Source: Acidimicrobiales bacterium (GTDB lineage Bacteria > Actinomycetota > Acidimicrobiia > Acidimicrobiales > GCA-2861595). From it: a stretch of DNA of 46,305 nucleotides. Location of the stretch: the NCBI GenBank assembly GCA_030448025.1, contig JAUJNQ010000002.1:700473-746777 (forward strand). The letters are read 5' to 3'. The notes under the pieces were generated by a model, which saw only the letters and a program-made list of their open reading frames with translations, was not told the origin of the DNA and did not search any database. This document shows, one piece after another, positions 1 to 8,521 of the stretch. The translations under genes were made by a program, and so were the position numbers. Positions within the stretch are counted from its first letter, which is position 1. Every line of letters starts with the position of its first letter.

Positions 1-713
1 CCCAGCTCGCCCAGGGCAGTGAGGAGGTGGCCGTCGCCGGCGTCGACCGCGGCTCTGGCCACCAGTCCCGGTGGGAGCCAGCCGAGCACCTTTGCCAGCT
101 GGTCCACCGCGGCTCGGTCCGCGGCTCCCAGCACCCGTCCGCTCACCTGAACAGCGAGGTTGAACACGAGTACCAAGGTCACGCTCACCACCACGGAGAT
201 GTCTCGTGCCCGACGGGAGCGGAGGAAGCCGGAGAGCGAGGTGACCAGAGCCCGGCTGGCGGTGACGCACAGGAGCAGCTCCACCACGACGGCGGCCACG
301 ACCACCACGGCGCCCGGCCCTGGCGGGGAGAACCCCACGACTGCCCCGCTCAGCGCCACCAGGATCGCGAGCGGGACCACGCCGATGGTCGACGCCGCCA
401 GGAGACCGGTCATGAGCTGGCGCCGGGTGAGGGGCAGTAGCGCCAGGCGAGCCGGGTCGAGGGTGTCGTCGGTTCCAAAGGCCAGGAGCGGGGCGAGCAG
501 CCAACCCACGAAGACGGCGGTGAAGGACAGCACGGCCACGGGCAGGCGGGCATCGGGCTCGGCCCGCGGCACGACGGCGAGGAGGGTGAACCCCAGACCG
601 GCCAAGGGCAGGGCCACGCAGAGACTGAGGACGAGCCCGACCACCTGGGCCGATCCGAGGCGTAGCCCGTTGCGGATCAGGCGGAGCTTCAGCCGGACGA
701 AGTGCCGAGCCAA
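1..713 (-). CDS. ABC-2 type transporter permease, 3' part cut by window edge
   Basis: Reading the minus strand from a TTG at 713 gives an uninterrupted frame to the window edge (237 codons seen). It is a hydrophobic protein with membrane spans near residues 22-45, 60-78, 103-125, 132-155 and 173-192, separated by short Arg-rich loops (LTRRQL, LRSRRARD). The start overlaps the end of the upstream ABC ATPase gene by about 25 bases, so the two are translationally coupled and form one exporter. The family is the ABC-2 permease type; the substrate cannot be told. No better in-frame ATG or GTG lies upstream, so the TTG start is the least certain part. The C-terminus is missing. Confidence 0.75.
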   Translation of the reverse strand, partial: MARHFVRLKLRLIRNGLRLGSAQVVGLVLSLCVALPLAGLGFTLLAVVPRAEPDARLPVAVLSFTAVFVGWLLAPLLAFGTDDTLDPARLALLPLTRRQLMTGLLAASTIGVVPLAILVALSGAVVGFSPPGPGAVVVVAAVVVELLLCVTASRALVTSLSGFLRSRRARDISVVVSVTLVLVFNLAVQVSGRVLGAADRAAVDQLAKVLGWLPPGLVARAAVDAGDGHLLTALGEL

Positions 714-1510
714 CCCAACCCCCGGCTGTCCACCTCGGTGGCGCCCACCAGCTCCACGAAGGCGTCTTCGAGACTCGCCCGACTACCCCGGACCTCGTCC
801 AGCGACCCCTCCGACACCACACGGCCCTGGTGCATGACCGCCACCCGGTCACACAGGCGCTCCACCAGCTCCATGACGTGGCTCGAGAAGATCACCGTCG
901 CCCCGCCGTCGGTGTAGCGCTCGAGGACTCCACGGATGGCGCGGGCCGAGACGGGGTCGATGGCTTCGAAGGGCTCGTCCAGGAACAGGATGCGAGGTCC
1001 ATGGAGCAGGGCGGCGGCCAAGGCGACCTTCTTTCGCATGCCGTGGCTGTAGTCCACGACCAGCGTGTTGGCCGCTTCGCTGAGCCCCAGCACCCCCAGC
1101 AGCTCGACCGAGCGCTCGCCGATCACGACCTCGGGCATCGACCGGAGGAGCCCGGTGTAGGAAAGCAGCTCGGTGCCCGTGAGCCGATCGAAGAGGCGGA
1201 GGTCTTCGGGAAGCACGCCGATCCGGGCCTTGGCGGCGCGTGGGTCCCGCCAGACGTCGATGCCGTCCACCACCGCCGTGCCGGCGTCGGGGCGCAGCAG
1301 GCCGGTCGCCATGCGCAGTGCCGTGGTCTTGCCCGCCCCGTTGGGTCCGACCAACCCGAAGAAGCACCCGTGGGGGACAGCGAGTGAGACGCCGTCCACC
1401 GCCCGCATGGTGGCGAAGGACTTGGCCAGGTTCACCAGGAGCAGGGCGTGATGTCCCGTCCCGCCCTCCTCGCCCGGCCCGCCGTCAGCCGACGGTGCCT
1501 CGGTGCTCAC
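689..1510 (-). CDS. ABC transporter ATP-binding protein
   Basis: A 273-residue ATPase that powers the adjoining membrane permease. It shows Walker A (GPNGAGKTT), a signature-like stretch YSHGMRKK in place of the usual LSGGQ, Walker B with catalytic glutamate (ILFLDEPFEAID), the D-loop, and the switch histidine in SSH. This pattern fits the CcmA/DRR-type ATPases of ABC-2 exporters. The frame is open much further upstream, but that part is antisense-like low-complexity sequence overlapping the next gene. The GTG at 1510 (VSTEAPSADGG) leaves a normal N-terminus before the conserved LVNLAKSF start of the domain. The substrate is unknown. Confidence 0.85.
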   Translation of the reverse strand: MSTEAPSADGGPGEEGGTGHHALLLVNLAKSFATMRAVDGVSLAVPHGCFFGLVGPNGAGKTTALRMATGLLRPDAGTAVVDGIDVWRDPRAAKARIGVLPEDLRLFDRLTGTELLSYTGLLRSMPEVVIGERSVELLGVLGLSEAANTLVVDYSHGMRKKVALAAALLHGPRILFLDEPFEAIDPVSARAIRGVLERYTDGGATVIFSSHVMELVERLCDRVAVMHQGRVVSEGSLDEVRGSRASLEDAFVELVGATEVDSRGLGWLGTSSG

Positions 1511-1550
1511 CAGGACGGGCCCGGCGGCGCCCAGAGGCCGATCGGGTGGA

Positions 1551-1766
1551 TCAGGGGGTGGCTGGGACGGGCTCGACGCCGCGGCGCCGCAGGTAGGCCA
1601 GCTTCTGCTCGATCGCTTCCTGCCAGGCCGCGAGGTCGGCCTCGAAGTGGGAGCGGTCGCCGTCCTCGTAAGCGTGCTCCAACTCGTCGAAGGCGGCATC
1701 CTCGGCATCGAGCAGCTCGCGATACCGCCTCAGGAAATGGTCGTCGATCACCTCGGCCAATGTCAC
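1551..1766 (-). CDS. Small uncharacterised helical protein
   Basis: A 71-residue acidic, alpha-helical protein (LAEVIDDHFLRRYRELLDAE and following) with no recognised domain. The GTG start at 1766 is chosen because an AAGGGA Shine-Dalgarno lies 8 bases upstream (1775-1780). An ATG at 1802 or 1862 in the same frame would give 83 or 103 residues but lacks a ribosome site. It sits 40 bases upstream of the ABC ATPase on the same strand and may be co-transcribed with it. Function unknown. Confidence 0.6.
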   Translation of the reverse strand: MTLAEVIDDHFLRRYRELLDAEDAAFDELEHAYEDGDRSHFEADLAAWQEAIEQKLAYLRRRGVEPVPATP

Positions 1767-1849
1767 GAATATCGTCCCTTTCACCGCCGGTAAACCAGTC
1801 ATCGGAGCGTACCGGACCGCGTCGGAGCCAGCACCCCTCCGTCGCTGAT

Positions 1850-2521
1850 CTAGAACACGCACTCCGAGATGCCGTTGGCCTTGGAGAAGCCGAAGATCCT
1901 CTCGCTCAGCTCCGTGCTCTGGGCGGAGATTCCGGCGTAGCTCTTGTTGTCCTTCCGGCGGAGGGAATCGGCGAAGCTCCGGCCGGTGGCCACGTAGGCG
2001 TCCCAGTCATCGAGCCAGCGGCTCACCTCCGCCTGATCGTCGGCGCTCACCGGCAGGCCACGCACCTCTCCGGTCAGGCGTTCCAGCTCGTCCGAAGTCC
2101 GGTCGACCGTCCCCGCCAGCGCCGCTTCCTTGCGCTCGTCGCCGGTCCTGCGCCGCGCCCGGTCCTGGCGGAGATCGGGAAGGCTGCGGGCGCAGGCGGC
2201 GTTGGCCTGGCGCACGAACTCCTGGTCCTCCACCGTGCGCGGCGGCAGCTTCGGCCCGCTGCCCAGACCGCGGGCGAAGACGACTCCGAAGAGGACGACG
2301 AACAGCGCACCGGCAGCGACCAGCACCCACCGGCGCGATGGCGGCGCCGGGCGCCCGGGCCCTCGAGTGCCCGGCCGCGACGGCACCCGTGTCGTCCGCA
2401 AAGGCTTGTTGGCTGTACCGCTCCGGCGCTGTGGGGAAGACGACCCGTTGGCGCCGGGCCCGGGCTTCTCCGGCTCTGCCTTCGGTGGCAGCGGCTCCTG
2501 TGGGTCCTGGTGCTCGGTCAT
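1850..2521 (-). CDS. Uncharacterised single-pass membrane protein
   Basis: A 223-residue protein with a Pro/Arg/Ser-rich, probably disordered cytoplasmic N-terminus (1-63), one transmembrane helix at about 65-85 (WVLVAAGALFVVLFGVVFAR) and an extracytoplasmic helical domain with a conserved-looking pair of cysteines (NAACARS and the C-terminal ECVF) that could form a disulfide. The ATG overlaps the stop codon of the SCP2-domain gene upstream (TGATG), so the two are translationally coupled. No family is recognised; the architecture resembles many actinobacterial secreted-domain proteins. Confidence 0.7.
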   Translation of the reverse strand: MTEHQDPQEPLPPKAEPEKPGPGANGSSSPQRRSGTANKPLRTTRVPSRPGTRGPGRPAPPSRRWVLVAAGALFVVLFGVVFARGLGSGPKLPPRTVEDQEFVRQANAACARSLPDLRQDRARRRTGDERKEAALAGTVDRTSDELERLTGEVRGLPVSADDQAEVSRWLDDWDAYVATGRSFADSLRRKDNKSYAGISAQSTELSERIFGFSKANGISECVF

Positions 2522-2907
2522 CAGTACGACGTGCGTTCGCGCAGCTCGGAGAAGGTTGTGTCGAGCCCCCGGATCGCTTCCTGGTGCTCGATGAGGGTGG
2601 CGATGTTCCCCGTAAGGCGGATGTCCCCCGACATGAGGGCCGTCTGCACCCGGATGTCGCCCCTCACCACGCCCACCGCGGTCTGGTACGACTGGCTGAT
2701 GACGGCGTCGGGGGTCTCGGCTTCTCCGAGCCCGGCCCTGACCGTTCCCCCGTCCAGCCGGACCCAGTAGCGCACATCACCGTCAGGGGTGCCCGTGACC
2801 ACCTGCTGGAGGCTGAGACGAGCAGGGCCGGCCGGCGCGGGTTGCGTCCGCTGCCGCGCCGCAGCGTTGAGGTCGTCGAACCACTCAGGGCTCAGGTAGC
2901 GGGCCAC
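2521..2907 (-). CDS. SCP2 sterol-binding domain protein
   Basis: A 128-residue protein that fits a stand-alone SCP2 (sterol carrier protein 2) lipid-binding domain: the N-terminal LSPEWFDDLN helix, a beta-sheet with YWVRLDGGTVRAGLGEAETPD, and the typical tail with a SGDIRLTGNIATLIEHQEAI core resembling the (M/L)xGxxKxxGD segment of the fold. Such proteins bind hydrophobic ligands in the cytoplasm. It begins at GTG 2907 and its stop is fused with the start of the membrane protein downstream (TGATG overlap). The ligand is not predictable. Confidence 0.75.
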   Translation of the reverse strand: MARYLSPEWFDDLNAAARQRTQPAPAGPARLSLQQVVTGTPDGDVRYWVRLDGGTVRAGLGEAETPDAVISQSYQTAVGVVRGDIRVQTALMSGDIRLTGNIATLIEHQEAIRGLDTTFSELRERTSY

Positions 2908-2932
2908 GCCGAAGGTCTAGTACGCCCGAGGC

Positions 2933-3697
2933 ATGGTCTCGGCATCGTGGGAGCGGCGTCACCCGGGTCGGCGCGAGTTCTGGGGTTTCGATTTCTTCAC
3001 GGCAGACGCCTCCCTGGGTGGCTTCGTGGGTCTCACCTTCCTGCCCGACCGTCAGCGGTGCTGGTACTGGGCCGCTCTGGTGGGCGACCGGCGCCCCTAC
3101 CTCCTCGTGCGGGACCTGGAGGTTGCCCTGCCCCGCCTTCCCGCCTCTCGAGAGATCCGCTCGGAAGCTCTGTGGGCCGACATGAATTGCGAGACCCCGT
3201 TCGAGCACTGGTCGCTCGGATTGGAGGCCTTCGGCGTGGCCATGGACGATCCCGACGAGGCGCTCGGAGCGGAGCGGGGCGAGCGCGTCGGCCTCGGGCT
3301 GGATGTGGAGTGGGAGTCAGTGGGGGACGTGGTGGGGGCGGAGGGCTCCTACGACCAGCCAGGGGTGGTCCACGGCGAGATCCTGGTGGGCGGCGCCTGG
3401 GTGGAGAAGATCGCCTTCGAGGGCCTCGGCTGGCGGCGTCACTCCTGGCAGCACTACGACGGGACGGGCGCCGACTGGATGACCGGGCCGAGCTGCTGGC
3501 TGGGCGGGCGACTCGAAGACGGCACGCCTCATCGGTTGGAGACCGTCGCCGAGGAGGTCGTCGTCGAGCCTCTGCATCGAGCCCCACTGGTGGTGGAGAC
3601 GGCCAGCGGGCCGGCGGCCCTGGAGCGTCACCTGTGTCGTTTTGGCGACCCGCTCGCCGGCCAGGGCGTGGGTTGGGTGGAATGGCTGAGGCCTTGA
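2933..3697 (+). CDS. Uncharacterised 254-residue protein
   Basis: A full-length-looking soluble protein rich in Trp and Gly with alternating beta-strand character (FWGFDFFTADASLGGFVG, RCWYWAALVG, CETPFEHWSLGLEAFGV). There is no signal peptide. The tryptophan-rich beta pattern and the HWS motif remind me of lipocalin-like CrtC/AttH folds, but I cannot support a family. It is divergent from the SCP2 gene with only 25 bases between the starts, so both probably share one regulatory interval. ATG 2933 is the first start available after the divergent gene. Confidence 0.6.
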   Translation: MVSASWERRHPGRREFWGFDFFTADASLGGFVGLTFLPDRQRCWYWAALVGDRRPYLLVRDLEVALPRLPASREIRSEALWADMNCETPFEHWSLGLEAFGVAMDDPDEALGAERGERVGLGLDVEWESVGDVVGAEGSYDQPGVVHGEILVGGAWVEKIAFEGLGWRRHSWQHYDGTGADWMTGPSCWLGGRLEDGTPHRLETVAEEVVVEPLHRAPLVVETASGPAALERHLCRFGDPLAGQGVGWVEWLRP

Positions 3698-3738
3698 CGG
3701 GCGCTCAGCCCCGGGCACGGAACTGACAGCATGGACAC

Positions 3739-4248
3739 TTGTCGCCGTACTTTCCGGATGTTCCACCGAAGTCAGAGCTGACCGCCCGCCAGGACCTCGT
3801 TCTCGAGAGGTTCAGGGCACTGTTGGAGCGCGTGCAGCCGATGAGGACGCAGCCAGAGCTGACGTCGGCAACCCTCGACAGGGACGGCCCCCACTTCACC
3901 TTGGCTGTCCGGCACGACGAGCGTGTGGAGCTCGAAGTGGGCCTTGCGTTGTTCAAGGAGGACGAGCTGTTGGCGTATTGGGGCACGCTCGCTCACGAGG
4001 ACTTCCTCCTGTCCGACTACCCCTCCGCTCAGGAAGGCATCGAAGACGCGCTCGGCTTTGTCGAGCAGGCCCTGACCGGTCGCTTCGAGGTCGAGGCGAC
4101 CTACCGAGGCGAAGTCATGACCAAGGCGACGACCTTCTGGATCCAGCAGGACGGTGACCGCCAACGTCTGGCCACGACTGGGTTGCTCGTGTTCAACCCG
4201 TTTCGTCGGCGGCGCCGTGAGCGGGTGAGGATGTCCTTCATCGATTAG
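3739..4248 (+). CDS. Uncharacterised 169-residue protein
   Basis: A soluble alpha/beta protein with a TTG start at 3739 in this reading; an ATG at 3841 would shorten it to 135 residues. Its visible features are a long amphipathic helix at about 15-40, a beta-rich centre (HFTLAVRHDERVELEVGL) and a basic C-terminal patch (FRRRRRERVR). It follows the 254-residue gene by 41 bases on the same strand and could be in its operon. I recognise no domain. The start is uncertain because the TTG lacks a clear ribosome site. Confidence 0.5.
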   Translation: MSPYFPDVPPKSELTARQDLVLERFRALLERVQPMRTQPELTSATLDRDGPHFTLAVRHDERVELEVGLALFKEDELLAYWGTLAHEDFLLSDYPSAQEGIEDALGFVEQALTGRFEVEATYRGEVMTKATTFWIQQDGDRQRLATTGLLVFNPFRRRRRERVRMSFID

Positions 4249-4444
4249 AGCGGGACGTCTGCATGCAGCTTCGCTGGTCGGGCTCACGGCGTGGCAGCGC
4301 CCGGCCTGCCATCCGGAAAGAGACAGAACGGGCGCAAGAATCAGGCGCCTTCCCTCTCAAGGTGAGCACACGTACTGCCGATACCGGACAAGCGACGCAG
4401 CTGCTGGTCGGGAGTTGTCGTGTGAGGCGGTAAGGAGGGCGTGA

Positions 4445-6517
4445 GTGAGTCGGTCGGGAAACGGATTGGCTTGGTCGCAAGACCGGGACCTCGACCGCCT
4501 GCTGCTCGAGGCTGTGAGGGACCACGGCATCATGATGTTCGACCTCCACGGCCACGTCATCAGGTGCAACCCAGGTGCGGGCGCCATGACCGGCTACCCA
4601 AACGACGAAGTGCTCGGCCGTCACTTGTCCTGCTTCTACACCGAGGCAGACCGACGGAGCGGACGCCCGGACGAGATCCTGTCGAGGGCCGTCTCCGAGG
4701 ATCATTGCGAGGCCGAAGAGCTTCGGGTCCGCAAGGACGGCTCCTCGTACTGGGCAGACATCGTCATGAGTCCGGTGCGAGACGAACATGGACGCCTTCG
4801 CGGCTTCGCCGAGGTCGCCCGAGACGTCACCGGCCGAGTGATGGCCGAGAAGGCCCTGCGTGAGAGCGAGGAGCGCTTTCGGCTGCTGGTGGCCGGGGTG
4901 AGGGACTACGCCATCTTCATGCTCGACCCTTCCGGGCGCGTCCTGAGCTGGAACTGCGGAGCCGAGCTGATCATGGGCTACGAGGCCGACGAGGTGCTCG
5001 GTGGCCATTGGTCCTGCTTCTACAGCGAGGAAGACCGCCGACTGGGAGCTCCCGACACGCACTTGGCCGAAGCCGAACGCCAGGGCCGTGTCGAGGCCGA
5101 GGGTTGGTGCGTCCGCAAGGACGGATCGCAGTTCTGGGCCAACGCGGTTATCACCGCGCTCCGTGACGAGGACGGGACGTTGTGTGGATTCGCCAAGATC
5201 ACCAGGGACGTCACCGAGCGCAGGCAGCTGCTCTCCAACCTGAAGCACCAGGCGCTGCACGACGCCCTTACCGGGCTGCCCAACCGGGTGCTCTTCGCAG
5301 AACACCTCCGTCAGGCGCTGGCACGCCAGGACCGCCACGACCACCTGGTGGCCGTGCTCTACCTCGACGTGGATCGCTTCAAGGTGATCAACGACAGCCT
5401 GGGCCACCAGGTGGGCGACCGCTTGTTGGTGGCCCTCTGTGAGCGGGTCAGAAGCGTCACCCGGCCAGAGGACACCGTCGCCCGCATGGGCGGGGACGAG
5501 CTCGCCGTGCTCTGCGAGGTGGATGACGAGTCGGACGCCATAGCCGTCGCCCAGCGCATCCTGAAGGCTCTCCAGGAACCCTTGTCCGCCAACGGTCACG
5601 AGCTGGTGGTCGGCACCAGCATCGGCGTCGCCCTGACCAGGGACGGTGCGATCGAACCCGAGCGACTGATGGCCGATGCCGACGTCGCCATGTACTCGGT
5701 CAAGGAGCGCGGGCGCGGTCGCTTCGAGCTGTTCAACGATGCCATGCGGCTACGAGCGGTGCATCGATTGGACAAGGAGCTCTCTTTGCGCCGAGCCGTG
5801 GAGCGCGGCGAGTTCCGCCTTTACTTCCAGCCGGTGGTGGAGCTCGGTGAGGGAAGGACGGTCGGGTACGAAGCGCTCCTGCGCTGGGAGCATCCCGAGC
5901 GGGGCATCCTCGGTGCTGACGAGTTCATACCGCTGCTCGAGGAGACAGGCCTCATCCTCACGCTCGGCCAATGGGTTCTGTCCGAGGCCTGTCGGCAGGG
6001 CGCTTCGGCGCCGTGGGCTGACCGAAGCTCCTCTCCCACCATGAGCGTGAACATCTCTTCGCTGCAAGTGGTCCATTCCGACCTGCAAGGTCTGGTGGGT
6101 CAAGCCCTGGCCCAGTCGAACCTGGCACCGGACCGGCTCTGCCTGGAACTGACTGAAAGCGTCCTGCTCGATGACGAGGAGGGCACCGCCAACACCCTTG
6201 ACGACCTCAAGTCCCTTGGCGTGAAGCTGGCCCTGGACGACTTCGGCACCGGTTACTCGTCCCTCACCTACCTGCAACGACTCCCGCTGGACACGGTGAA
6301 GATCGACCGCTCCTTCGTCGCTGGGCTCGGCTCTGACCCGTGCGGGTCGGCCATCGTTTCCTCGATCGTCAAGATCAGTGACGTGCTCGAGCTCGACGTG
6401 GTTGCCGAGGGGGTGGAGACGCAGTCGCAGCACCACGCGTTGCAGGCGTTGGGGTGTCCGCTGGCCCAGGGTTACTACTTCGGCCGCCCGGAGCCGGCCG
6501 AGCTCGCAATGGTTTGA
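4445..6517 (+). CDS. PAS-PAS-GGDEF-EAL cyclic-di-GMP enzyme
   Basis: A 690-residue cytosolic enzyme for making and/or breaking cyclic-di-GMP. Two PAS domains (about 15-130 and 145-258) are near duplicates of each other, both carrying a SCFY..EDRR segment and a VRKDGS segment. The GGDEF domain (about 262-430) has GGDEL at 349-353 and an RPED inhibitory-site motif five residues before it. The EAL domain (about 445-690) keeps EALLRW, SVNISS, LELTES, LDDFGTGYSS, KIDRSF, EGVET and the QGYYFGRP tail, so phosphodiesterase activity is likely; cyclase activity is possible. The GTG at 4445 follows an AAGGAGGG ribosome site. A GTG at 4441 is in another frame. No membrane span is present, so the signal is probably intracellular. 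Confidence 0.93.
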   Translation: MSRSGNGLAWSQDRDLDRLLLEAVRDHGIMMFDLHGHVIRCNPGAGAMTGYPNDEVLGRHLSCFYTEADRRSGRPDEILSRAVSEDHCEAEELRVRKDGSSYWADIVMSPVRDEHGRLRGFAEVARDVTGRVMAEKALRESEERFRLLVAGVRDYAIFMLDPSGRVLSWNCGAELIMGYEADEVLGGHWSCFYSEEDRRLGAPDTHLAEAERQGRVEAEGWCVRKDGSQFWANAVITALRDEDGTLCGFAKITRDVTERRQLLSNLKHQALHDALTGLPNRVLFAEHLRQALARQDRHDHLVAVLYLDVDRFKVINDSLGHQVGDRLLVALCERVRSVTRPEDTVARMGGDELAVLCEVDDESDAIAVAQRILKALQEPLSANGHELVVGTSIGVALTRDGAIEPERLMADADVAMYSVKERGRGRFELFNDAMRLRAVHRLDKELSLRRAVERGEFRLYFQPVVELGEGRTVGYEALLRWEHPERGILGADEFIPLLEETGLILTLGQWVLSEACRQGASAPWADRSSSPTMSVNISSLQVVHSDLQGLVGQALAQSNLAPDRLCLELTESVLLDDEEGTANTLDDLKSLGVKLALDDFGTGYSSLTYLQRLPLDTVKIDRSFVAGLGSDPCGSAIVSSIVKISDVLELDVVAEGVETQSQHHALQALGCPLAQGYYFGRPEPAELAMV

Positions 6518-6545
6518 GCCGGGAGTATCGCCTCTCGAGCAACCC

Positions 6546-7130
6546 TCAGTCGCGGCCGGCCCTCGTCACGGCCCGCAAAAGACCTTTGAGGCCGACGTAG
6601 ACGACGCCGCCGGCCACGACCCAAGGGCCCACGGCGATGATCGGGTCGAGCGGCTGGTGCGCCAGGTCGGCGCGCTTCTTGCCGACACGCGACGCCATGC
6701 CGTGGTGAGAGATCTCGCTCAGCACGCCGCTCTCGGTGATCGGGTCGTCCGGGTGCAGCGTCAGGAACGACCGGAGGTGACTTCCGAGCGCGTCCACCCT
6801 GTCGGCCGCCACCAGGATCAACCAATGCGCTGCGCGCCCCTCGCTGAGGGTGTAGGCGTGTTTGCGCATCATCCCGGACACGCCCTTCGGCGGGCACGAC
6901 GTGCCGAAGACCGGCGTGAGGAACTCGTGCTCGATCGACCTCTCGCGTGGCCGCTTCTCCGGCTGGCGCTCGGGGAAGTCCCAGTGTGCGCCGCTCAGGT
7001 TGGGGTCGAACCGCTCCCTCGGCACCGACGGGCGATCCTTCGGGTCCAGGTCCACGCCCCACCCGGGGATACGAGCCCTGAGCTGGTCACTTGACTCGGC
7101 TAGAACGGGCTTGTCTGCGGTGTACGCCAT
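6546..7130 (-). CDS. Conserved hypothetical protein with C-terminal membrane helix
   Basis: A 194-residue protein with an AGGAAG ribosome site before ATG 7130. The N-terminal two thirds is soluble with a run of Pro/Arg/Glu; a hydrophobic helix at about 163-185 (IIAVGPWVVAGGVVYVGLKG) may anchor it to the membrane. It lies 18 bases downstream of the zinc alcohol dehydrogenase on the same strand, so it is almost certainly co-transcribed and may be an accessory protein of it. No domain recognised. Confidence 0.7.
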   Translation of the reverse strand: MAYTADKPVLAESSDQLRARIPGWGVDLDPKDRPSVPRERFDPNLSGAHWDFPERQPEKRPRERSIEHEFLTPVFGTSCPPKGVSGMMRKHAYTLSEGRAAHWLILVAADRVDALGSHLRSFLTLHPDDPITESGVLSEISHHGMASRVGKKRADLAHQPLDPIIAVGPWVVAGGVVYVGLKGLLRAVTRAGRD

Positions 7131-7148
7131 GGTCGCTCTTCCTGTTCC

Positions 7149-8297
7149 TCAGCCGGCGTTCGGGACGATGAGCGGCTTGATGCAATCGTCCAGTTTGGCC
7201 GAGAAGATGTAGTAGCCCTCGGCGATGTGCTCGAGGGGGATGCGGTGGGTCACGATGTCGCTGGGCTTGAGGTAGCCGTTGCGCACGTGCTCGAACAGGC
7301 GTGGCCACTGCCGCTTCACCGGGCATTGGTTCATCCGCAGGGTGAGGCCCTTGTTGAAGGCGTCCCCGAACTTGACGGCGCTGAACATCGGGCCGTACGC
7401 ACCCATCACCGAGACGGTGCCGCCCTTGCGGACGGAGTCGATCGCCCAGTTGAGCGCCACGGGGGAGCCGCCCTGAAGCTTGAGCTTGACTGAGGTGAGG
7501 TGTTGGACGAAGTTGCCATCCGCTTCGGCGCCGACGGCGTCGATGGCCACGTCTGCACCGAGATGCTCGGTGATCTTCTTCATGTGCACGACGACATCGT
7601 CGTGCTCGGTGAAGTTGTAGGTCTCGGCGTGGGCGAAGGTCCGCGCCTTCTCCAGCCGATACTCCAAGTGATCGATGACGATGACGCGCCCGGCGCCCAT
7701 GAGCCAGGCCGACTTGGCGGCGAACAGTCCCACCGGTCCGGCGCCGAAGACCACCACCACATCGCCTTCGATGATGTCGCCGAGCTGTGCCCCGAAGTAG
7801 CCGGTGGCGAGCGCGTCCGTGAGCAAGACGGCGTCCTCGTCGTCCATCCACTCCGGGATGAGGCTCGGCCCGACGTCGGCGAAGGGGACCCGCACGAACT
7901 CGGCCTGGCCGCCATCGTATCCACCGCAGGTGTGGGAGTAGCCGTAGATGCCGCCGACCGCGGTGGCGTTCGGGTTGACGTTGTGGCAGTTCGAGTACAG
8001 GCCGCGGGCGCAGAAGAAACAAGACCCGCAAAAGACGTTGAACGGCACCATGACCCGGTCGCCGCGCTTGAGGTTCTGCACCGAGGGCCCCACCTCTTCG
8101 ACCACGCCGATGAACTCGTGCCCGAAGGTCATGCCGACCCGCGTGTCGGGCATCATCCCGTGGTAGAGGTGGAGGTCCGAGCCGCAGATGGCCGCAAGGG
8201 TCACCCGCACGATCGCGTCGTTGGGGTGCTCGATGGGAGGGACGTCCTTCTCCTCGACCCGGATCTTCCACGGTCCGCGATAAACCATCGCTCGCAT
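7149..8297 (-). CDS. Zinc-dependent alcohol dehydrogenase (MDR family)
   Basis: A 382-residue medium-chain dehydrogenase. The catalytic zinc site is seen in ICGSDLHLYHG and GHEFIGVVEEVG, the structural zinc site in CGSCFFCARGLYSNC, and the NAD(P)-binding Rossmann fold in GAGPVGLFAAKSA followed by an acidic VIDH that favours NAD. It resembles the threonine dehydrogenase/formaldehyde dehydrogenase-like branch that oxidises alcohols or aldehyde adducts; the substrate is not predictable. The chosen start is ATG 8297, with GTG 8300 an alternative; the open frame upstream is spurious. A TAGGCT -10 box at 8306-8311 sits 6-9 bases ahead, suggesting a leaderless message. Confidence 0.88.
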   Translation of the reverse strand: MRAMVYRGPWKIRVEEKDVPPIEHPNDAIVRVTLAAICGSDLHLYHGMMPDTRVGMTFGHEFIGVVEEVGPSVQNLKRGDRVMVPFNVFCGSCFFCARGLYSNCHNVNPNATAVGGIYGYSHTCGGYDGGQAEFVRVPFADVGPSLIPEWMDDEDAVLLTDALATGYFGAQLGDIIEGDVVVVFGAGPVGLFAAKSAWLMGAGRVIVIDHLEYRLEKARTFAHAETYNFTEHDDVVVHMKKITEHLGADVAIDAVGAEADGNFVQHLTSVKLKLQGGSPVALNWAIDSVRKGGTVSVMGAYGPMFSAVKFGDAFNKGLTLRMNQCPVKRQWPRLFEHVRNGYLKPSDIVTHRIPLEHIAEGYYIFSAKLDDCIKPLIVPNAG

Positions 8298-8305
8298 CAC
8301 TGCCG

Positions 8306-8311
8306 AGCCTA
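8306..8311 (-). promoter_or_regulatory. -10 box of the alcohol dehydrogenase
   Basis: TAGGCT on the minus strand lies 6 bases before an in-frame GTG and 9 before ATG. No Shine-Dalgarno lies between, as expected of leaderless actinobacterial promoters. No convincing -35 box is seen. Confidence 0.45.
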
Positions 8312-8521
8312 ATGGGGACGAATGACCGGACCGAGCGCGAGCTCCCGGCGGCACAACCCGGCCGCCCGCCGGGAATGGGGCGACGCATGGGGACTCGGCC
8401 GGGACACCGAACGAACTTGATGTCCCGGCCGAGGGGGGGTCTGCGGCCAAGTGGGCTGCAGCGGGGAATGACCAGGAACGCAGAGGCGAATCTGTGGCTT
8501 TCCGTCCCTGCGATGGAACTG

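Noticed and set aside
2338-3726. A 462-codon plus-strand frame across 2338-3726.
   Set aside because: It is antisense to the membrane and SCP2 genes and out of frame with the 254-residue gene; its product is Arg/Pro/Gly-rich low-complexity sequence typical of GC-rich shadow frames.
4249-4444. Possible cyclic-di-GMP riboswitch ahead of the GGDEF-EAL gene.
   Set aside because: I looked for the conserved GEMM core and paired stems and did not find them; only the ribosome site is evident.
4238-5599. Long minus-strand frame (453 codons) opposite the GGDEF-EAL gene.
   Set aside because: It mirrors the coding frame of a clear multi-domain enzyme and shows no domain of its own.
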